The position numbers and the translations under genes are program-made. The notes below the pieces were generated by a model. That model was not told the origin of the DNA. It made no database searches and saw nothing but the letters and a program-made list of their open reading frames with translations. DNA of 64,000 nucleotides from contig NZ_KB907548.1 in assembly GCF_000382125.1 (NCBI RefSeq), forward strand, positions 186,001 to 250,000. The letters run 5' to 3'. This DNA comes from Eudoraea adriatica DSM 19308 (GTDB lineage: Bacteria > Bacteroidota > Bacteroidia > Flavobacteriales > Flavobacteriaceae). Of the stretch, positions 54,412-64,000 are shown in pieces. Position 1 is the stretch's first letter; every line of letters starts with the position of its first letter.

Positions 54412-54789
54412 TTATTTTTTATCTATACTATAGCGACCCGGCCCAAGTAGGATTATCGCAACAAAAATGACCAAATAGATCAGCGCCATTTCTTTCCTTC
54501 CGAAGGGATCCGGACCATGTACAATAAATGCCGCAACGGCCATTATAATAACAATTGGCAAGGCTGCCCAACGGGTTTTATAACCAATAATGACAAGAAT
54601 AGGGCAGATAACCTCCCCAATTGTTGTAATAAACAGAGAAGGAGTAGGGCCTATCCCAATTGGGTCGGCAAATTGAAAATCGCCACCCAATAGTTTTTGT
54701 AATTTTGGAATACCATGTGACAAAAGAAAAGCAGAGGACAAAATTCTGAGCAACGCCAGGCCAATATCACTTTTAAGTTTTTTAGTCAT
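54412..54789 (-). CDS. DoxX-family membrane protein
   Basis: A 125-aa four-helix membrane protein: GLALLRILSSAFLLSHGIPK opens the DoxX domain, followed by FITTIGEVICPILVIIGYKT and PIVIIMAVAAFIVHG. DoxX-like proteins are small quinone- or redox-associated membrane proteins of mostly unknown role. It is convergent with holA, and the 214-bp gap upstream holds no gene. Confidence 0.88.
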   Translation of the reverse strand: MTKKLKSDIGLALLRILSSAFLLSHGIPKLQKLLGGDFQFADPIGIGPTPSLFITTIGEVICPILVIIGYKTRWAALPIVIIMAVAAFIVHGPDPFGRKEMALIYLVIFVAIILLGPGRYSIDKK

Positions 54790-55003
54790 TCATTTTAAGA
54801 TTGGAGTTCTAAATTAAGCTTTTTTTACTAAATCATAATTATATGGTTGTGATAGTCCTTTAAAAACGAGATAGCCAATTGCAATAAAGAAGCCCCTATT
54901 TATAAATCACAATTGAAAATACAGGCTAAGTAATAATACCGGTTTGACTTAATAAAATCTTTGACTTTATAAACCAGGTAGCGTATTTCCTGAGGATACC
55001 CCT

Positions 55004-57415
55004 TTAGCGGAGTTTTGGATATTCAACAGGGTTAGCCTCATGCATGATATGATATGCCTTTTCAAATATATCCTCTGCATTAGGTTTAGAAAAATAGTCT
55101 CCATCGGAAGCATAGGCCGGTCTGTGAGCTTTTGCGGTTAGGGTTTGTGGAGCGCTGTCTAAAAATTTGTACGCCCCCTGACGCTCCATAATATCCTGCA
55201 TAAGATATGCAGCACATCCTCCTGGCACATCTTCGTCAATTATCAAGAGTCTGCTCGTTTTTTTAATACTTTCCAGGACAGTATTAGAAAGGTCAAAGGG
55301 CAGTAAGGACTGTGCATCAATAACTTCCGCATCAATTCCTACTTCTTTTAACTCCTGTGCTACATTTTGCACTATTCGCAATGTAGAACCGTAAGATAAA
55401 AGGGTAATATCTGAACCTTTTTTAACAATTTCAACTACACCAATAGGTGTGCAAATTTCACCAAGATTAATTGGTTTGTCTTCCTTAAGTCTGTAACCAT
55501 TTAAGCTTTCAATAATTAATGCAGGTTCATCACTCTTCATAAGTGTATTGTAAAAACCAGCGGCTTTGGTCATATTCCTTGGTGCCAGTATATAGATTCC
55601 CCTAAGGAAGTGAATAATACCACCCATTTGTGAACCAGAGTGCCAAATGCCCTCTAAACGATGCCCCCTTGTTCTTATTATTAAAGGCGCTTTTTGTTTG
55701 CCAACTGAACGATAAAGTAAGGTTGCCAGGTCATCACTAAGAGTTTGCAGGCCATATAAAAGATAATCAAGATATTGAATTTCAGCTATGGGTCGAAGTC
55801 CCCTTAGCGCCATTCCAATTCCCTGGCCAATGATAGTTGCCTCTCTTATTCCTGTGTCGGCGATTCGTAATTCCCCATATTTCTGCTGAAGACCTTCCAA
55901 CCCCTGATTTACGTCGCCAATAGCCCCGCTATCTTCTCCAAAAACAAGGGCTTGGGGATATTTTTCAAAAAGCTTATCAAAATTATCCCTGAGAATAATA
56001 CGCCCGTCCACCTTTTCTCGCTTGTCACCAAATAAAGGTTTTATTTCCTCAATATTAATTGCTTTGTTGGGTAATTCGCTGTAGAGGTGAGAGCTGAACT
56101 TGATTTGAGAGTCCTCAAGGAAATGTTCAACCCATTTGAGTAAGGCATCTTTTTCTTTAGAATTTTCTCCAATCACATAACGAAGGGCCTTCCTTGAATT
56201 TTTAGCCAAATCCTTTTTCAGTGGTTCTTCCACAGCGATAAGGTCATTCTTTATTTTAGTTATAAATGCTCTATTTGGAGAATTTAAAGCAACTTTGTTC
56301 AACAATTCTATTAATTCTTTCTTAGCCTCTCTGTGTGGAGACAGGAATTCTGTCCAGGCCTCTTTTTTTGCGTTTCTGACCTCCTTTTTAATAGCTGCCT
56401 CTATAGCTGATAGAGAGTCATTATCCGTAATTTTGTTTTCAAGTATCCACTCCCTGAATCGTTTGTTGCAGTCATTTTCTTTTTCCCAAAGCAATCTATC
56501 CTCACTTTTATACCTTTCCTGTGACCCCGAAGTTGAATGTCCCTGTGGTTGAGTCAGTTCAGTTACATGGATCAATACAGGGATATGCTCTTCCCTTGCC
56601 AGCTCTGAGGCATTCTCATAAGCATGAATTAGCGCGGTGTAATCCCAGCCTTTTACCTTTAGAATCTCGAAACCCTTATTATTTTCATCCCGTTGGAATC
56701 CTTTAAGGACTTCAGAAATATCTTCCTTGGTAGTTTGAAATTTTGCAGGTACAGAAATTCCATATTGATCATCCCAAACGCTGATAACCATTGGAACCTG
56801 CAAAACTCCTGCTGCATTGAAAGTTTCAAAAAAATGTCCTTCAGAAGTACTGGCGTTGCCTATGGTACCCCAGGCTACTTCATTTCCATTTTTGGAAAAT
56901 TTGGCGCTATCAATTCCTCGGACATTGCGATAGATTTTAGAAGCCTGTGCCAGCCCAAGAAGTCTGGGCATTTGGCCTGCCGTAGGAGAAATATCCGGAC
57001 TACTATTTTTTTGAGCAGTGAGGTCTTTCCATGTTCCGTCTTCATTAAGGCTATAGGATCCAAAATGCCCGCCCATCTGCCTTCCTGCACTCATTGGCTC
57101 CTTTTCAATATCTGTAGTGGCATAAAGCCCATGAAAGAAGTCCTTAGCACTAAGCTGTCCTAAAGCCATCATAAAAGTCTGATCTCTGTAATAGCCGCTT
57201 CTGAAATCACCATTTCTAAAAGACCTGGCCATCGCCAATTGCGGCAACTCTTTGCCATCTCCAAAAATTCCAAATTTGGCTTTCCCGGTAAGAACTTCTC
57301 TTCTACCTAAAAGACTACACTCGCGGCTGGTGATTGCTATTTCATAATCTTTTAAAATCTGTTCCCTAAAATCCTCAAAGGAAATATCGTCGCTGGTTTG
57401 TAATTTTAAACTCAT
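55004..57415 (-). CDS. 2-oxoacid dehydrogenase E1, fused alpha and beta subunits
   Basis: An 803-aa TPP enzyme joining both E1 chains. The alpha part spans about residues 1-430 with TPP-site parts NEVAWGTIGNASTSEGHFFE and DDQYGISVPAKFQTT. The beta part spans about 470-803: LVFGEDSGAIGDVNQGLEGL, DTGIREATIIGQGIGMALRG and LIIDEDVPGGCAAYLMQDI. The fused form is the usual Bacteroidota branched-chain (2-oxoisovalerate) dehydrogenase E1, which makes acyl-CoA starters for iso-fatty acids from Val/Leu/Ile oxoacids; pyruvate specificity cannot be excluded. No E2 or E3 gene is nearby. Confidence 0.9.
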   Translation of the reverse strand: MSLKLQTSDDISFEDFREQILKDYEIAITSRECSLLGRREVLTGKAKFGIFGDGKELPQLAMARSFRNGDFRSGYYRDQTFMMALGQLSAKDFFHGLYATTDIEKEPMSAGRQMGGHFGSYSLNEDGTWKDLTAQKNSSPDISPTAGQMPRLLGLAQASKIYRNVRGIDSAKFSKNGNEVAWGTIGNASTSEGHFFETFNAAGVLQVPMVISVWDDQYGISVPAKFQTTKEDISEVLKGFQRDENNKGFEILKVKGWDYTALIHAYENASELAREEHIPVLIHVTELTQPQGHSTSGSQERYKSEDRLLWEKENDCNKRFREWILENKITDNDSLSAIEAAIKKEVRNAKKEAWTEFLSPHREAKKELIELLNKVALNSPNRAFITKIKNDLIAVEEPLKKDLAKNSRKALRYVIGENSKEKDALLKWVEHFLEDSQIKFSSHLYSELPNKAINIEEIKPLFGDKREKVDGRIILRDNFDKLFEKYPQALVFGEDSGAIGDVNQGLEGLQQKYGELRIADTGIREATIIGQGIGMALRGLRPIAEIQYLDYLLYGLQTLSDDLATLLYRSVGKQKAPLIIRTRGHRLEGIWHSGSQMGGIIHFLRGIYILAPRNMTKAAGFYNTLMKSDEPALIIESLNGYRLKEDKPINLGEICTPIGVVEIVKKGSDITLLSYGSTLRIVQNVAQELKEVGIDAEVIDAQSLLPFDLSNTVLESIKKTSRLLIIDEDVPGGCAAYLMQDIMERQGAYKFLDSAPQTLTAKAHRPAYASDGDYFSKPNAEDIFEKAYHIMHEANPVEYPKLR

Positions 57416-57432
57416 TAAGGAAAGATTTGTAG

Positions 57433-57463
57433 CAAAAATAGGAAAACAGTATCATTTTTACAA
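57433..57463 (-). promoter_or_regulatory. Promoter of the E1 fusion gene
   Basis: On the minus strand TTG (57463-57461), a 20-bp spacer and TATTTTTG (57440-57433) form a full Bacteroidota promoter. The -7 box lies 17 bp before the ATG at 57415. The surrounding 150 bp are strongly A/T-rich. Confidence 0.6.
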
Positions 57464-57572
57464 TCAAAAAAAATGGTTTTTTGTTAACAGATAAATAAAA
57501 AATACGTCAAAAAATCAGATGTAATTACAAATAATTTAAAAAAAAGGAAATATTTTAAGAATAGTATAATTT

Positions 57573-60410
57573 CTAAAACCACTTTCTGGTGAAAAGGCCT
57601 ATTAAAGTTTTAGGGCTTAGTGTAATTACAAATCTAATTCTTTCAGCATAGTTCGGTTGTGCAATCTCCCAACCATTACTGGAATAAACAGGGAAATATA
57701 ATTCAAAATAATCTGTAAGCAAATTAAGACGAACACCGGAGTCGTACACAAATCTAGCAGGCTGATTTTTATTTTTTATGAACCCCAGATCCCCGTACAG
57801 TTCTACCCATCTCCAAATATTTACACTAGAATTTGTAGTCGCTATCCAGTCGTTTGAAAAAGGGTTCTCCAACTTAGATTTAAAACCACCTTCCGCAATA
57901 ATTAGCTGCTGACTCCAAATTCCAGAATCCTCTGATCTTCCCAGATAATTATAGTCAAATAAATAATCTGTAGGCCGGTCCAGGGCAAAACTGAAGTAAT
58001 CCCCTGTGGTATTGTTTCTCAAAAATTTACCGGCAAAAAAACGAAAGTTAAATTGTGTGTTGTTTTCAAATAGCTTACGGTACTCCAGATTAAAAGCTAA
58101 TTTGGAAAAATCGCTGGAATACTGGGCGTCTAAAAACCATTTAAAATAATCTATAATCCCGTTATTTGAATTCGTAAATCTTGCATTGAGGACGCTATAA
58201 TCAGGATCAGTTTCTATATCGAGACTTGGATCTATAGTCCTGAACACATTTACGTATCTAAGTGTAAGTGATTTCCTTTTATTGGATATGAGGTCCGCAG
58301 GACGCCAGCCCAGTCTTATGGTTGGCGTAAATGTGCTATACCGGGAATTTGTCTGAAAGTGGGAAGAAGAACCCCGAAGTTCATAGTTAGTAACGTAAAA
58401 TCCGCTTTTACCGTGATAATGCCGGTAGTTAAGTCTTCCGGATCCCACTAAAGTTTTTTCCCTGAAAGAATAGGCTGGTGCAACATCAAAAATAAACGGC
58501 CTTTCTAAAAGGGTTTTGTTTGTAAATCTAATACCCGGACTTAAACCATCATAAATATTAAAGTTTAAAATGGGCATATAAAAGATTTGATTGTAATAAG
58601 GGTCTTCTGCATCCTTAAAAAATTGAAATTTTAATTTTTTATTACTGATAAAGAAGCCTTTGAGTGTTTTCCAGTTATCTCGCTGATTGAATTCCGGGAT
58701 AGTCTGGTCGTAGTTGAGTACTAGTCTTTTTTCCAAATTACGGGGAACGGTAAAAGTTTCTTCCGTTTTAATCCCTGTAAACCAATATTTGGATACCACC
58801 TCATTGTCTCTCAATCCAAATAAGGATATTGGAACTTCAGTTCCTGTTTTGTTTTTAAGGGTTATATAAAGAGAATCCTGGGTTTTAACAACATTGGAAA
58901 TCTTGTAATCAATACGGTCATCTGTCTCCACATAGGTCCTAAAAAACCAATCTATGTCCTTCTCCGAATTCTCTTTTAAAATTTGCTCAAAATCCGAAGG
59001 TTTAGCAGGACTCAATTGATATTGTTTATAAAACTCTTTTATGGATTTATCTATGCTTTCAACACTTGTATAATCTGCCAAATAAGCCAGTCCTAAGCCT
59101 GCTTTATACGTATTGGCTATTTTTTGATTAAACTTTATTAAAGAATCATTTGGGGTTGTAAGACCTTGATCAAGGTTTTTTCTTGCTGTAAACATGTAAA
59201 GAAAGGGATATTGCTCATTGTAATCCATTTGGGCCAAATGAAATCCTTTGATAAGCCAACCCTTTGATAATTTCCCTAATAATTTTTGATCGGGATAAAA
59301 TTCCTCTACGAATTTGATCATTAAATAATTGATCACTGCATCACTTACCCATTTTTCCTTTCGGGGATTAAGAAAGATCGTTTCTTTTATATAATTGTTC
59401 AGTGCAGTTTTTAAAAATGAAATTTCAAACTGAAATTGGTTCTCATAGGGGCGAATAAAAGATGGCAATTGATTTAATCCATAGGTCGGATTCTTATTAA
59501 AATCCTCCTCACTTACAAGAAGTTGCTCATAGGGAAAGTCTCCCAGATTGTCATGAATAAAGCGCGAAATCCGATGGATGGAAACCCCTTGTGAAATTTC
59601 ATCATACTTGGTTCTCCTCAGGTCAGTAACCACTAGCAGTTCTGGTGTGACATGTTTTGTGAACTTCTTTTGTGCATTAAGAATAATATAGCTACTCTTT
59701 CTACTTACTCCTTCCAGAGTGGCTACTTGTTTCCCCGGATAAGAAGTAATATCTACCTCCTTAAAATTGGTGCCCAAAAACAAAGAATCAGGATAGCTGA
59801 ATATAATATTACTATCTGTAATTCCTGTATAGAGGTCTTCAAGATTTTTGTTTGAATATAATTGCCATTCCCCATTGTAAACGGCTGGGGTGAGATACCA
59901 ATCCTTTAAATAATAGCCACCTATATTGTTATAACCAAACGAAGTATATCTATTTGGAGGCAATTTGACAGTATAGGTAAAAAATAATTTAGTTGAGCCG
60001 CCGGGTGCAATAGGAGCGTTCAATTCAACCTTAATTAAATCGCGACCTGAAGTCCGGGTCCAGGAGATTGCCCGGTATTCGTCATCAACTATACTGAAAA
60101 TAGAAGTCCCGCCCCGATCTTTTTCTTTGGCCAAATGAAGACTTTTCTTAAATTCCTCCGCGAAGCGTTTGGCAAGGGCCGTGCTCTTATCAGAATAAGC
60201 GTTTGCCCAATCATTAAAATAAAGAATTTTAAGAGTATCCTTGGAATCATTCAGATATTCAAATTCCTGTTGAATATTAATTTCTTTAGTTTCGGATTCG
60301 AGGGAAGCTTTTAAGCGGTTATTATGTTGTGCAGAAATGCCACCAAAACCAAATACAAAATATAGTATGGTAGCGATTTTTAAATAACCTGCAAAGTGCT
60401 TTGGAAACAT
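57573..60410 (-). CDS. M1-peptidase-like pseudoenzyme fused to a predicted outer-membrane beta-barrel
   Basis: From the ATG at 60410 the protein has 945 aa and a signal peptide (IATILYFVFGFGGISAQ); the frame extends to 60461 inside the upstream gene. Residues about 33-510 follow the M1 aminopeptidase plan, but the catalytic motifs are lost: the GAMEN position reads YGLNQLP (310-316), the HExxH helix reads ISFLKTALNN (330-339), and WVSDAVINYL (354-363) replaces the Glu-bearing helix. Residues about 590-945 are alternating aromatic beta strands ending in RKWF, as in an outer-membrane barrel. Probably a binding or scaffold protein at the outer membrane. It lies 7 nt after the LOG-family gene. 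Confidence 0.8.
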   Translation of the reverse strand: MFPKHFAGYLKIATILYFVFGFGGISAQHNNRLKASLESETKEINIQQEFEYLNDSKDTLKILYFNDWANAYSDKSTALAKRFAEEFKKSLHLAKEKDRGGTSIFSIVDDEYRAISWTRTSGRDLIKVELNAPIAPGGSTKLFFTYTVKLPPNRYTSFGYNNIGGYYLKDWYLTPAVYNGEWQLYSNKNLEDLYTGITDSNIIFSYPDSLFLGTNFKEVDITSYPGKQVATLEGVSRKSSYIILNAQKKFTKHVTPELLVVTDLRRTKYDEISQGVSIHRISRFIHDNLGDFPYEQLLVSEEDFNKNPTYGLNQLPSFIRPYENQFQFEISFLKTALNNYIKETIFLNPRKEKWVSDAVINYLMIKFVEEFYPDQKLLGKLSKGWLIKGFHLAQMDYNEQYPFLYMFTARKNLDQGLTTPNDSLIKFNQKIANTYKAGLGLAYLADYTSVESIDKSIKEFYKQYQLSPAKPSDFEQILKENSEKDIDWFFRTYVETDDRIDYKISNVVKTQDSLYITLKNKTGTEVPISLFGLRDNEVVSKYWFTGIKTEETFTVPRNLEKRLVLNYDQTIPEFNQRDNWKTLKGFFISNKKLKFQFFKDAEDPYYNQIFYMPILNFNIYDGLSPGIRFTNKTLLERPFIFDVAPAYSFREKTLVGSGRLNYRHYHGKSGFYVTNYELRGSSSHFQTNSRYSTFTPTIRLGWRPADLISNKRKSLTLRYVNVFRTIDPSLDIETDPDYSVLNARFTNSNNGIIDYFKWFLDAQYSSDFSKLAFNLEYRKLFENNTQFNFRFFAGKFLRNNTTGDYFSFALDRPTDYLFDYNYLGRSEDSGIWSQQLIIAEGGFKSKLENPFSNDWIATTNSSVNIWRWVELYGDLGFIKNKNQPARFVYDSGVRLNLLTDYFELYFPVYSSNGWEIAQPNYAERIRFVITLSPKTLIGLFTRKWF

Positions 60411-60417
60411 ATATGAA

Positions 60418-61104
60418 TTAGAAATTTGGGCTAAGAGTATGGCCTTTGTAGAATGCGTCAATAATTTCCACTACCTCTTCTTCCGTGTCAACAATTCGAA
60501 TTAAGTCGAGGTCTGTCTCACTAATATTTCCCGCATTAAGCATGGTGTGCTTGATCCACTCTATCAAGCCTTTCCAAAAGGATTTTCCGACCAGGATAAT
60601 TGGGAATTTACCAATTTTATTTGTTTGAATTAAGGTAATGGCTTCGAATAATTCATCGAGCGTGCCGAATCCTCCGGGTAAAACCACAAATGCCTGTGAA
60701 TATTTTACAAACATTACTTTTCGAACAAAGAAATAATCAAAATCCAGGCTTTTGTCATCATCAATATAAGGGTTGTCATTTTGTTCAAAGGGAAGTTCTA
60801 TATTCAATCCAACAGACGTTCCCCCGGCTAAATGTGCTCCTTTATTACCAGCTTCCATGATGCCCGGACCGCCACCTGTAATAATACCGTAACCGGCTTC
60901 AGAAACTTTTTTGGCAATACTGACTGTGAGTTGGTAATAATTAGCATCTTCTTTGGTTCTGGCGGAACCAAAAATTGTTACGCATGGTCCAATTGCACTC
61001 ATTTTTTCAAACCCATTTACAAATTCACCCATAATTTTAAAAATGGCCCATGAATCATTGGTTTTTATTTCAACCCATCCTTTAGGGTGCTTATCTTTCC
61101 TCAT
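60418..61104 (-). CDS. LOG-family protein (TIGR00730 type)
   Basis: A 228-aa Rossmann-fold protein of the lysine decarboxylase-like/LOG family. The two hallmarks are GGGPGIMEAGNKGAH and PGGFGTLDELFEAITLIQTN. Plant and some bacterial members hydrolyse cytokinin nucleotides to free base plus ribose phosphate, so a nucleotide 5'-monophosphate phosphoribohydrolase role is likely; true lysine decarboxylase activity is not expected. It sits between uvrA (44 bp upstream) and the M1-like barrel protein gene. Confidence 0.9.
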   Translation of the reverse strand: MRKDKHPKGWVEIKTNDSWAIFKIMGEFVNGFEKMSAIGPCVTIFGSARTKEDANYYQLTVSIAKKVSEAGYGIITGGGPGIMEAGNKGAHLAGGTSVGLNIELPFEQNDNPYIDDDKSLDFDYFFVRKVMFVKYSQAFVVLPGGFGTLDELFEAITLIQTNKIGKFPIILVGKSFWKGLIEWIKHTMLNAGNISETDLDLIRIVDTEEEVVEIIDAFYKGHTLSPNF

Positions 61105-61148
61105 ATTCTTTTTTTTTACTTACAAATAAATGGCATGGAATTATTGAT

Positions 61149-64000
61149 TTAACTTCGTAATTCTAATTTCTGATTTTTTAAATCAAATTCCTTATTAAGG
61201 TAAAATGCGGTATAGCTTTTATCATCTTTTGCAACTTCTTCGGGAGATCCAGCTGCAACTATCATGCCGCCACCGCGTCCTCCTTCATAACCAATGTCAA
61301 TTATATAATCTGCCATTTTTATGACATCCATATTATGTTCTATAACCACAATGGTATTGCCTTTATTTACTAGTTTGTTTAAAACTTCCATTAGCACCCT
61401 GATATCCTCAAAATGAAGTCCGGTTGTGGGTTCATCTAAAATATAGAAGGTGTTTCCCGTATCTCGTTTAGACAATTCTGTTGCTAGTTTTACCCTTTGC
61501 GCTTCACCACCTGAAAGGGTAGTGGATTGCTGCCCTAATGAAATATAACCCAGTCCAACATCCTGAATGGTCTTTAGTTTTCTATGAATCTTAGGTATTT
61601 GATCGAAAAAGATAACTGCTTCATCAATAGTCATTTCAAGAATGTCGGCAATAGATTTTCCTTTGTATCTAATTTCCAGAGTTTCCCTGTTAAAACGCTT
61701 ACCATTGCAGGTTTCGCATTCAACGTATACGTCTGGCAGAAAATTCATTTCTATTATTCTTAATCCGCCACCCTGACAGGTTTCACATCTGCCACCTTTT
61801 ACATTGAAACTAAAACGGCCGGGTTTATAGCCCCGAATGGCGGCCTCCGGTGTTTTGGCAAACAGAGAACGTATTTCTCCGAAAACACCTGTGTATGTGG
61901 CGGGGTTAGACCTCGGAGTTCTTCCTATTGGCGACTGGTTAATATCTATTACTTTATCAATATTTTCAAGCCCTTTTATAGCGGTATAAGGCATTGGTTT
62001 TTTTACACCATTAAAATAATGTGCATTCATTATGGGATAGAGCGTTTCATTAATCAGAGTAGATTTGCCACTACCTGAAACACCTGTCACTGCGATCATT
62101 TTTCCCAAAGGGAATTCAACCGATATATTTTTCAGATTATTCCCTGTGCAACCTATCAGACTTATACTTTTCCCATTTCCTTTTCTTCTGGTTTCCGGAA
62201 TGGGAATCTCCTTTTCTCCAGTAATAAATTGTGAAGTCAATGTATGTTGATCAATAAGTTCGGCCGGAGTCCCTTCTGATATTATTTCACCTCCGTGTTT
62301 TCCTGCATAGGGACCAATATCAATGACATGATCTGCATTTTCTATCATATCACGGTCATGCTCAACAACAATCACAGAATTACCAATATCTCTAAGTGAT
62401 TCCAATGATTTGATAAGACGATTGTTGTCGCGCTGATGCAGTCCAATACTGGGTTCATCCAGGATATATAAAACACCTACCAGCTGAGAACCTATTTGCG
62501 TCGCAAGCCTTATTCGCTGCGCTTCTCCACCGGAAAGCGACTTTGAACTCCGATTCAGTGATAGATAATCAAGACCTACGTCTAACAAAAACTTTAATCT
62601 GGATTTGATCTCTTTTATGATCTCTTCAGCAATCTTTCTTTGATTTCCTTCTAATTTAGAATCGAGTTGATCAAAAAAGCGTGCGAGATCAGAAATATCC
62701 AGTTCACATAATTCTGCAATATTCCTGTCCTCAATTTTATAATAAAGTGATTCAATCTTCAATCTTGAACCATTACAGGCGGGACAGGTTCTTTTATCCA
62801 TAAAATCCCTTGCCCAGCGCTTAATTGAGCTCGAAGTTGCCTGATGATACTGGTTTTTTATAAAGTTAGCTATACCCTCATAATCTATATGGTAGGACCT
62901 TTTTACACCCAGAGTTTTGGAATCAATTTCAAACTTTTCGGAGCCACCATATAAGATGGTCTTAAGGGCTTCATCCGGAATGTTTTTTATGGCATCCGTA
63001 AGATCAAATTCGTATCGCTTGGCTATGGTTTCTAGTTGTTTAAATGCCCATGACTTTTTATATTCACCAAGAGGTGCAATACCTCCCGACTGGATAGATA
63101 ATTTTTTATTTGGAAAAATTTTATTTTCGTTTACCTCAAAAACATGGCCCAACCCATTACATTCTTTGCACATGCCCTTGGGAGAATTAAAGGAAAACGT
63201 ATTGGGCTCGGGTGTGGGATATGAAATCCCTGTGCTGGGACACATTAAGTCCCTGCTGAAATATCTTGGGATTGATTCGCCTTCTTCTAGAACCAGTAAA
63301 ACATTATCGCCGCTGTACATGGCCGTATTAATTGATTCAGAAAGTCTTTTGTTTAAATTTTCATTGTTATCGATTTTCAGTCGGTCAATTACGATTTCGA
63401 TATCATGTGTTTTATACCTGTCTACTTTCATTCCCTTGGTGATATCCATGATATTACCATCAACCCTAACTTTTACAAAGCCCTGTTTTCCAATTTGTTC
63501 GAAAAGTTCCCGATAATGTCCTTTCCTTGATTTAATTACCGGTGCAAGTATGTTTATCCTTTTTCCAAAATAACTTTCATTAATCAGTTCTTTAATTTTA
63601 TCATCACTATAGCTTACCATTTTTTCGCCGGTATTGTAACTATAGGCATCGGATGCCCTCGCAAACAATAATCTAAGAAAATCGTAAACTTCGGTAATTG
63701 TTCCTACGGTAGAGCGCGGTGATTTGGAAGTTGTTTTCTGTTCTATCGCGATAACAGGGGAAAGTCCATCAATTTTATCCACATCCGGACGCTCCAGACC
63801 TCCTAAAAACTGTCGTGCATAAGAAGCAAAGGTCTCTATATAGCGTCGCTGACCTTCAGCATAAATAGTGTCAAAGGCCAATGAAGATTTACCACTTCCT
63901 GAAAGCCCGGTAATTACGACCAGTTTCTCTCTTGGGATGGTTACGTCAATATTTTTCAAATTATGAACGCGGGCACCCTTTACTTCAATATTCTCTTCGT
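61149..64000 (-). CDS. uvrA: Excinuclease ABC subunit A (N-terminus cut by window edge)
   Basis: UvrA finds bulky DNA lesions and loads UvrB in nucleotide excision repair. The frame stays open to the window edge; the upstream codons read [19 protein letters not shown], the normal UvrA start region, so only the first few residues are outside. The internal ATG-like starts near 63959 are not the true start. Walker A motifs [19 protein letters not shown] and [12 protein letters not shown], signatures [20 protein letters not shown] and [19 protein letters not shown], and zinc cysteines ([32 protein letters not shown]) are all present. Confidence 0.96.
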   Translation of the reverse strand, partial: EENIEVKGARVHNLKNIDVTIPREKLVVITGLSGSGKSSLAFDTIYAEGQRRYIETFASYARQFLGGLERPDVDKIDGLSPVIAIEQKTTSKSPRSTVGTITEVYDFLRLLFARASDAYSYNTGEKMVSYSDDKIKELINESYFGKRINILAPVIKSRKGHYRELFEQIGKQGFVKVRVDGNIMDITKGMKVDRYKTHDIEIVIDRLKIDNNENLNKRLSESINTAMYSGDNVLLVLEEGESIPRYFSRDLMCPSTGISYPTPEPNTFSFNSPKGMCKECNGLGHVFEVNENKIFPNKKLSIQSGGIAPLGEYKKSWAFKQLETIAKRYEFDLTDAIKNIPDEALKTILYGGSEKFEIDSKTLGVKRSYHIDYEGIANFIKNQYHQATSSSIKRWARDFMDKRTCPACNGSRLKIESLYYKIEDRNIAELCELDISDLARFFDQLDSKLEGNQRKIAEEIIKEIKSRLKFLLDVGLDYLSLNRSSKSLSGGEAQRIRLATQIGSQLVGVLYILDEPSIGLHQRDNNRLIKSLESLRDIGNSVIVVEHDRDMIENADHVIDIGPYAGKHGGEIISEGTPAELIDQHTLTSQFITGEKEIPIPETRRKGNGKSISLIGCTGNNLKNISVEFPLGKMIAVTGVSGSGKSTLINETLYPIMNAHYFNGVKKPMPYTAIKGLENIDKVIDINQSPIGRTPRSNPATYTGVFGEIRSLFAKTPEAAIRGYKPGRFSFNVKGGRCETCQGGGLRIIEMNFLPDVYVECETCNGKRFNRETLEIRYKGKSIADILEMTIDEAVIFFDQIPKIHRKLKTIQDVGLGYISLGQQSTTLSGGEAQRVKLATELSKRDTGNTFYILDEPTTGLHFEDIRVLMEVLNKLVNKGNTIVVIEHNMDVIKMADYIIDIGYEGGRGGGMIVAAGSPEEVAKDDKSYTAFYLNKEFDLKNQKLELRS

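Noticed and set aside
56693-57163. 156-codon frame antisense to the E1 fusion gene
   Set aside because: Lies wholly inside a conserved gene on the other strand.
62917-63516. 199-codon frame antisense to uvrA
   Set aside because: Shadow of the uvrA frame; no independent motif or composition.

Overview
The window comes from the chromosome of a member of the Bacteroidota, most likely a marine Flavobacteriaceae. The evidence is low G+C; several promoters with the Bacteroidota -7 element TAnnTTTG (TATCTTTG, TACATTTG, TATTTTTG, TATATTTG); few Shine-Dalgarno sequences; and family-typical genes such as a single-gene E1 alpha/beta 2-oxoacid dehydrogenase, a DUF2911-TPR protein, NIPSNAP and GH16 lipoproteins, OmpA-type lipoproteins and a lone HsdR-N-like protein beside holA. 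I saw no rRNA, tRNA, CRISPR array, insertion sequence or intact prophage.

Layout. 1-5035: the end of a sterol desaturase-type hydroxylase, TerC, a small lipoprotein, an XRE regulator, an M14 carboxypeptidase behind three TACAnnTGTA-type operators, an Lrp/AsnC regulator, a DinB protein and a small acidic protein. 5152-12208: aroB and proline dehydrogenase (divergent), a multidomain secreted protein, a NIPSNAP lipoprotein, and alanine dehydrogenase with its small membrane partner. 12342-17046: an accessory-looking stretch with two related membrane proteins (one carrying the module twice), a 45-aa exported peptide with its own terminator, tsaE, two divergent small HTH proteins around a palindrome, and about 500 bp without a clear gene. 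17047-24593: a VIT1/CCC1 transporter, a Tat-type aminotransferase, small hypothetical genes, then a tight operon of an NRAMP-like transporter with 5-oxoprolinase pxpABC, and a nitroreductase.

24708-36663 is branched-chain amino acid synthesis: ilvD-ilvB-ilvN-ilvC-gapN on the plus strand, facing leuC-leuD-leuA-like-leuB on the minus strand. No threonine deaminase lies in the cluster. 37020-46792: DUF2911-TPR protein, recG, an overlapping M1 peptidase-patatin pair, a degenerate OmpA paralogue, and an exported DsrE-M20 amidohydrolase pair. 46911-54789: UvrD/PcrA helicase, GH16 glucanase, threonylcarbamoyl-AMP synthase, OmpA lipoprotein, glycosyltransferase, holA, DoxX. 55004-64000: the E1 alpha/beta fusion (a probable consumer of the branched-chain oxoacids), then uvrA, a LOG-family protein and an M1-like pseudopeptidase fused to a predicted outer-membrane barrel. 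The last three form one minus-strand operon, with uvrA running off the window.

Most of the window is conserved housekeeping. The best candidates for new biology are the repeated WFLL/WW membrane module near tsaE, the NRAMP homologue with an altered metal site in the pxp operon and its 16-bp repeats, the M1-pseudopeptidase/barrel fusion, and the operator cluster at the M14 gene. All functions are inferred by reading the sequence; no database search was run.
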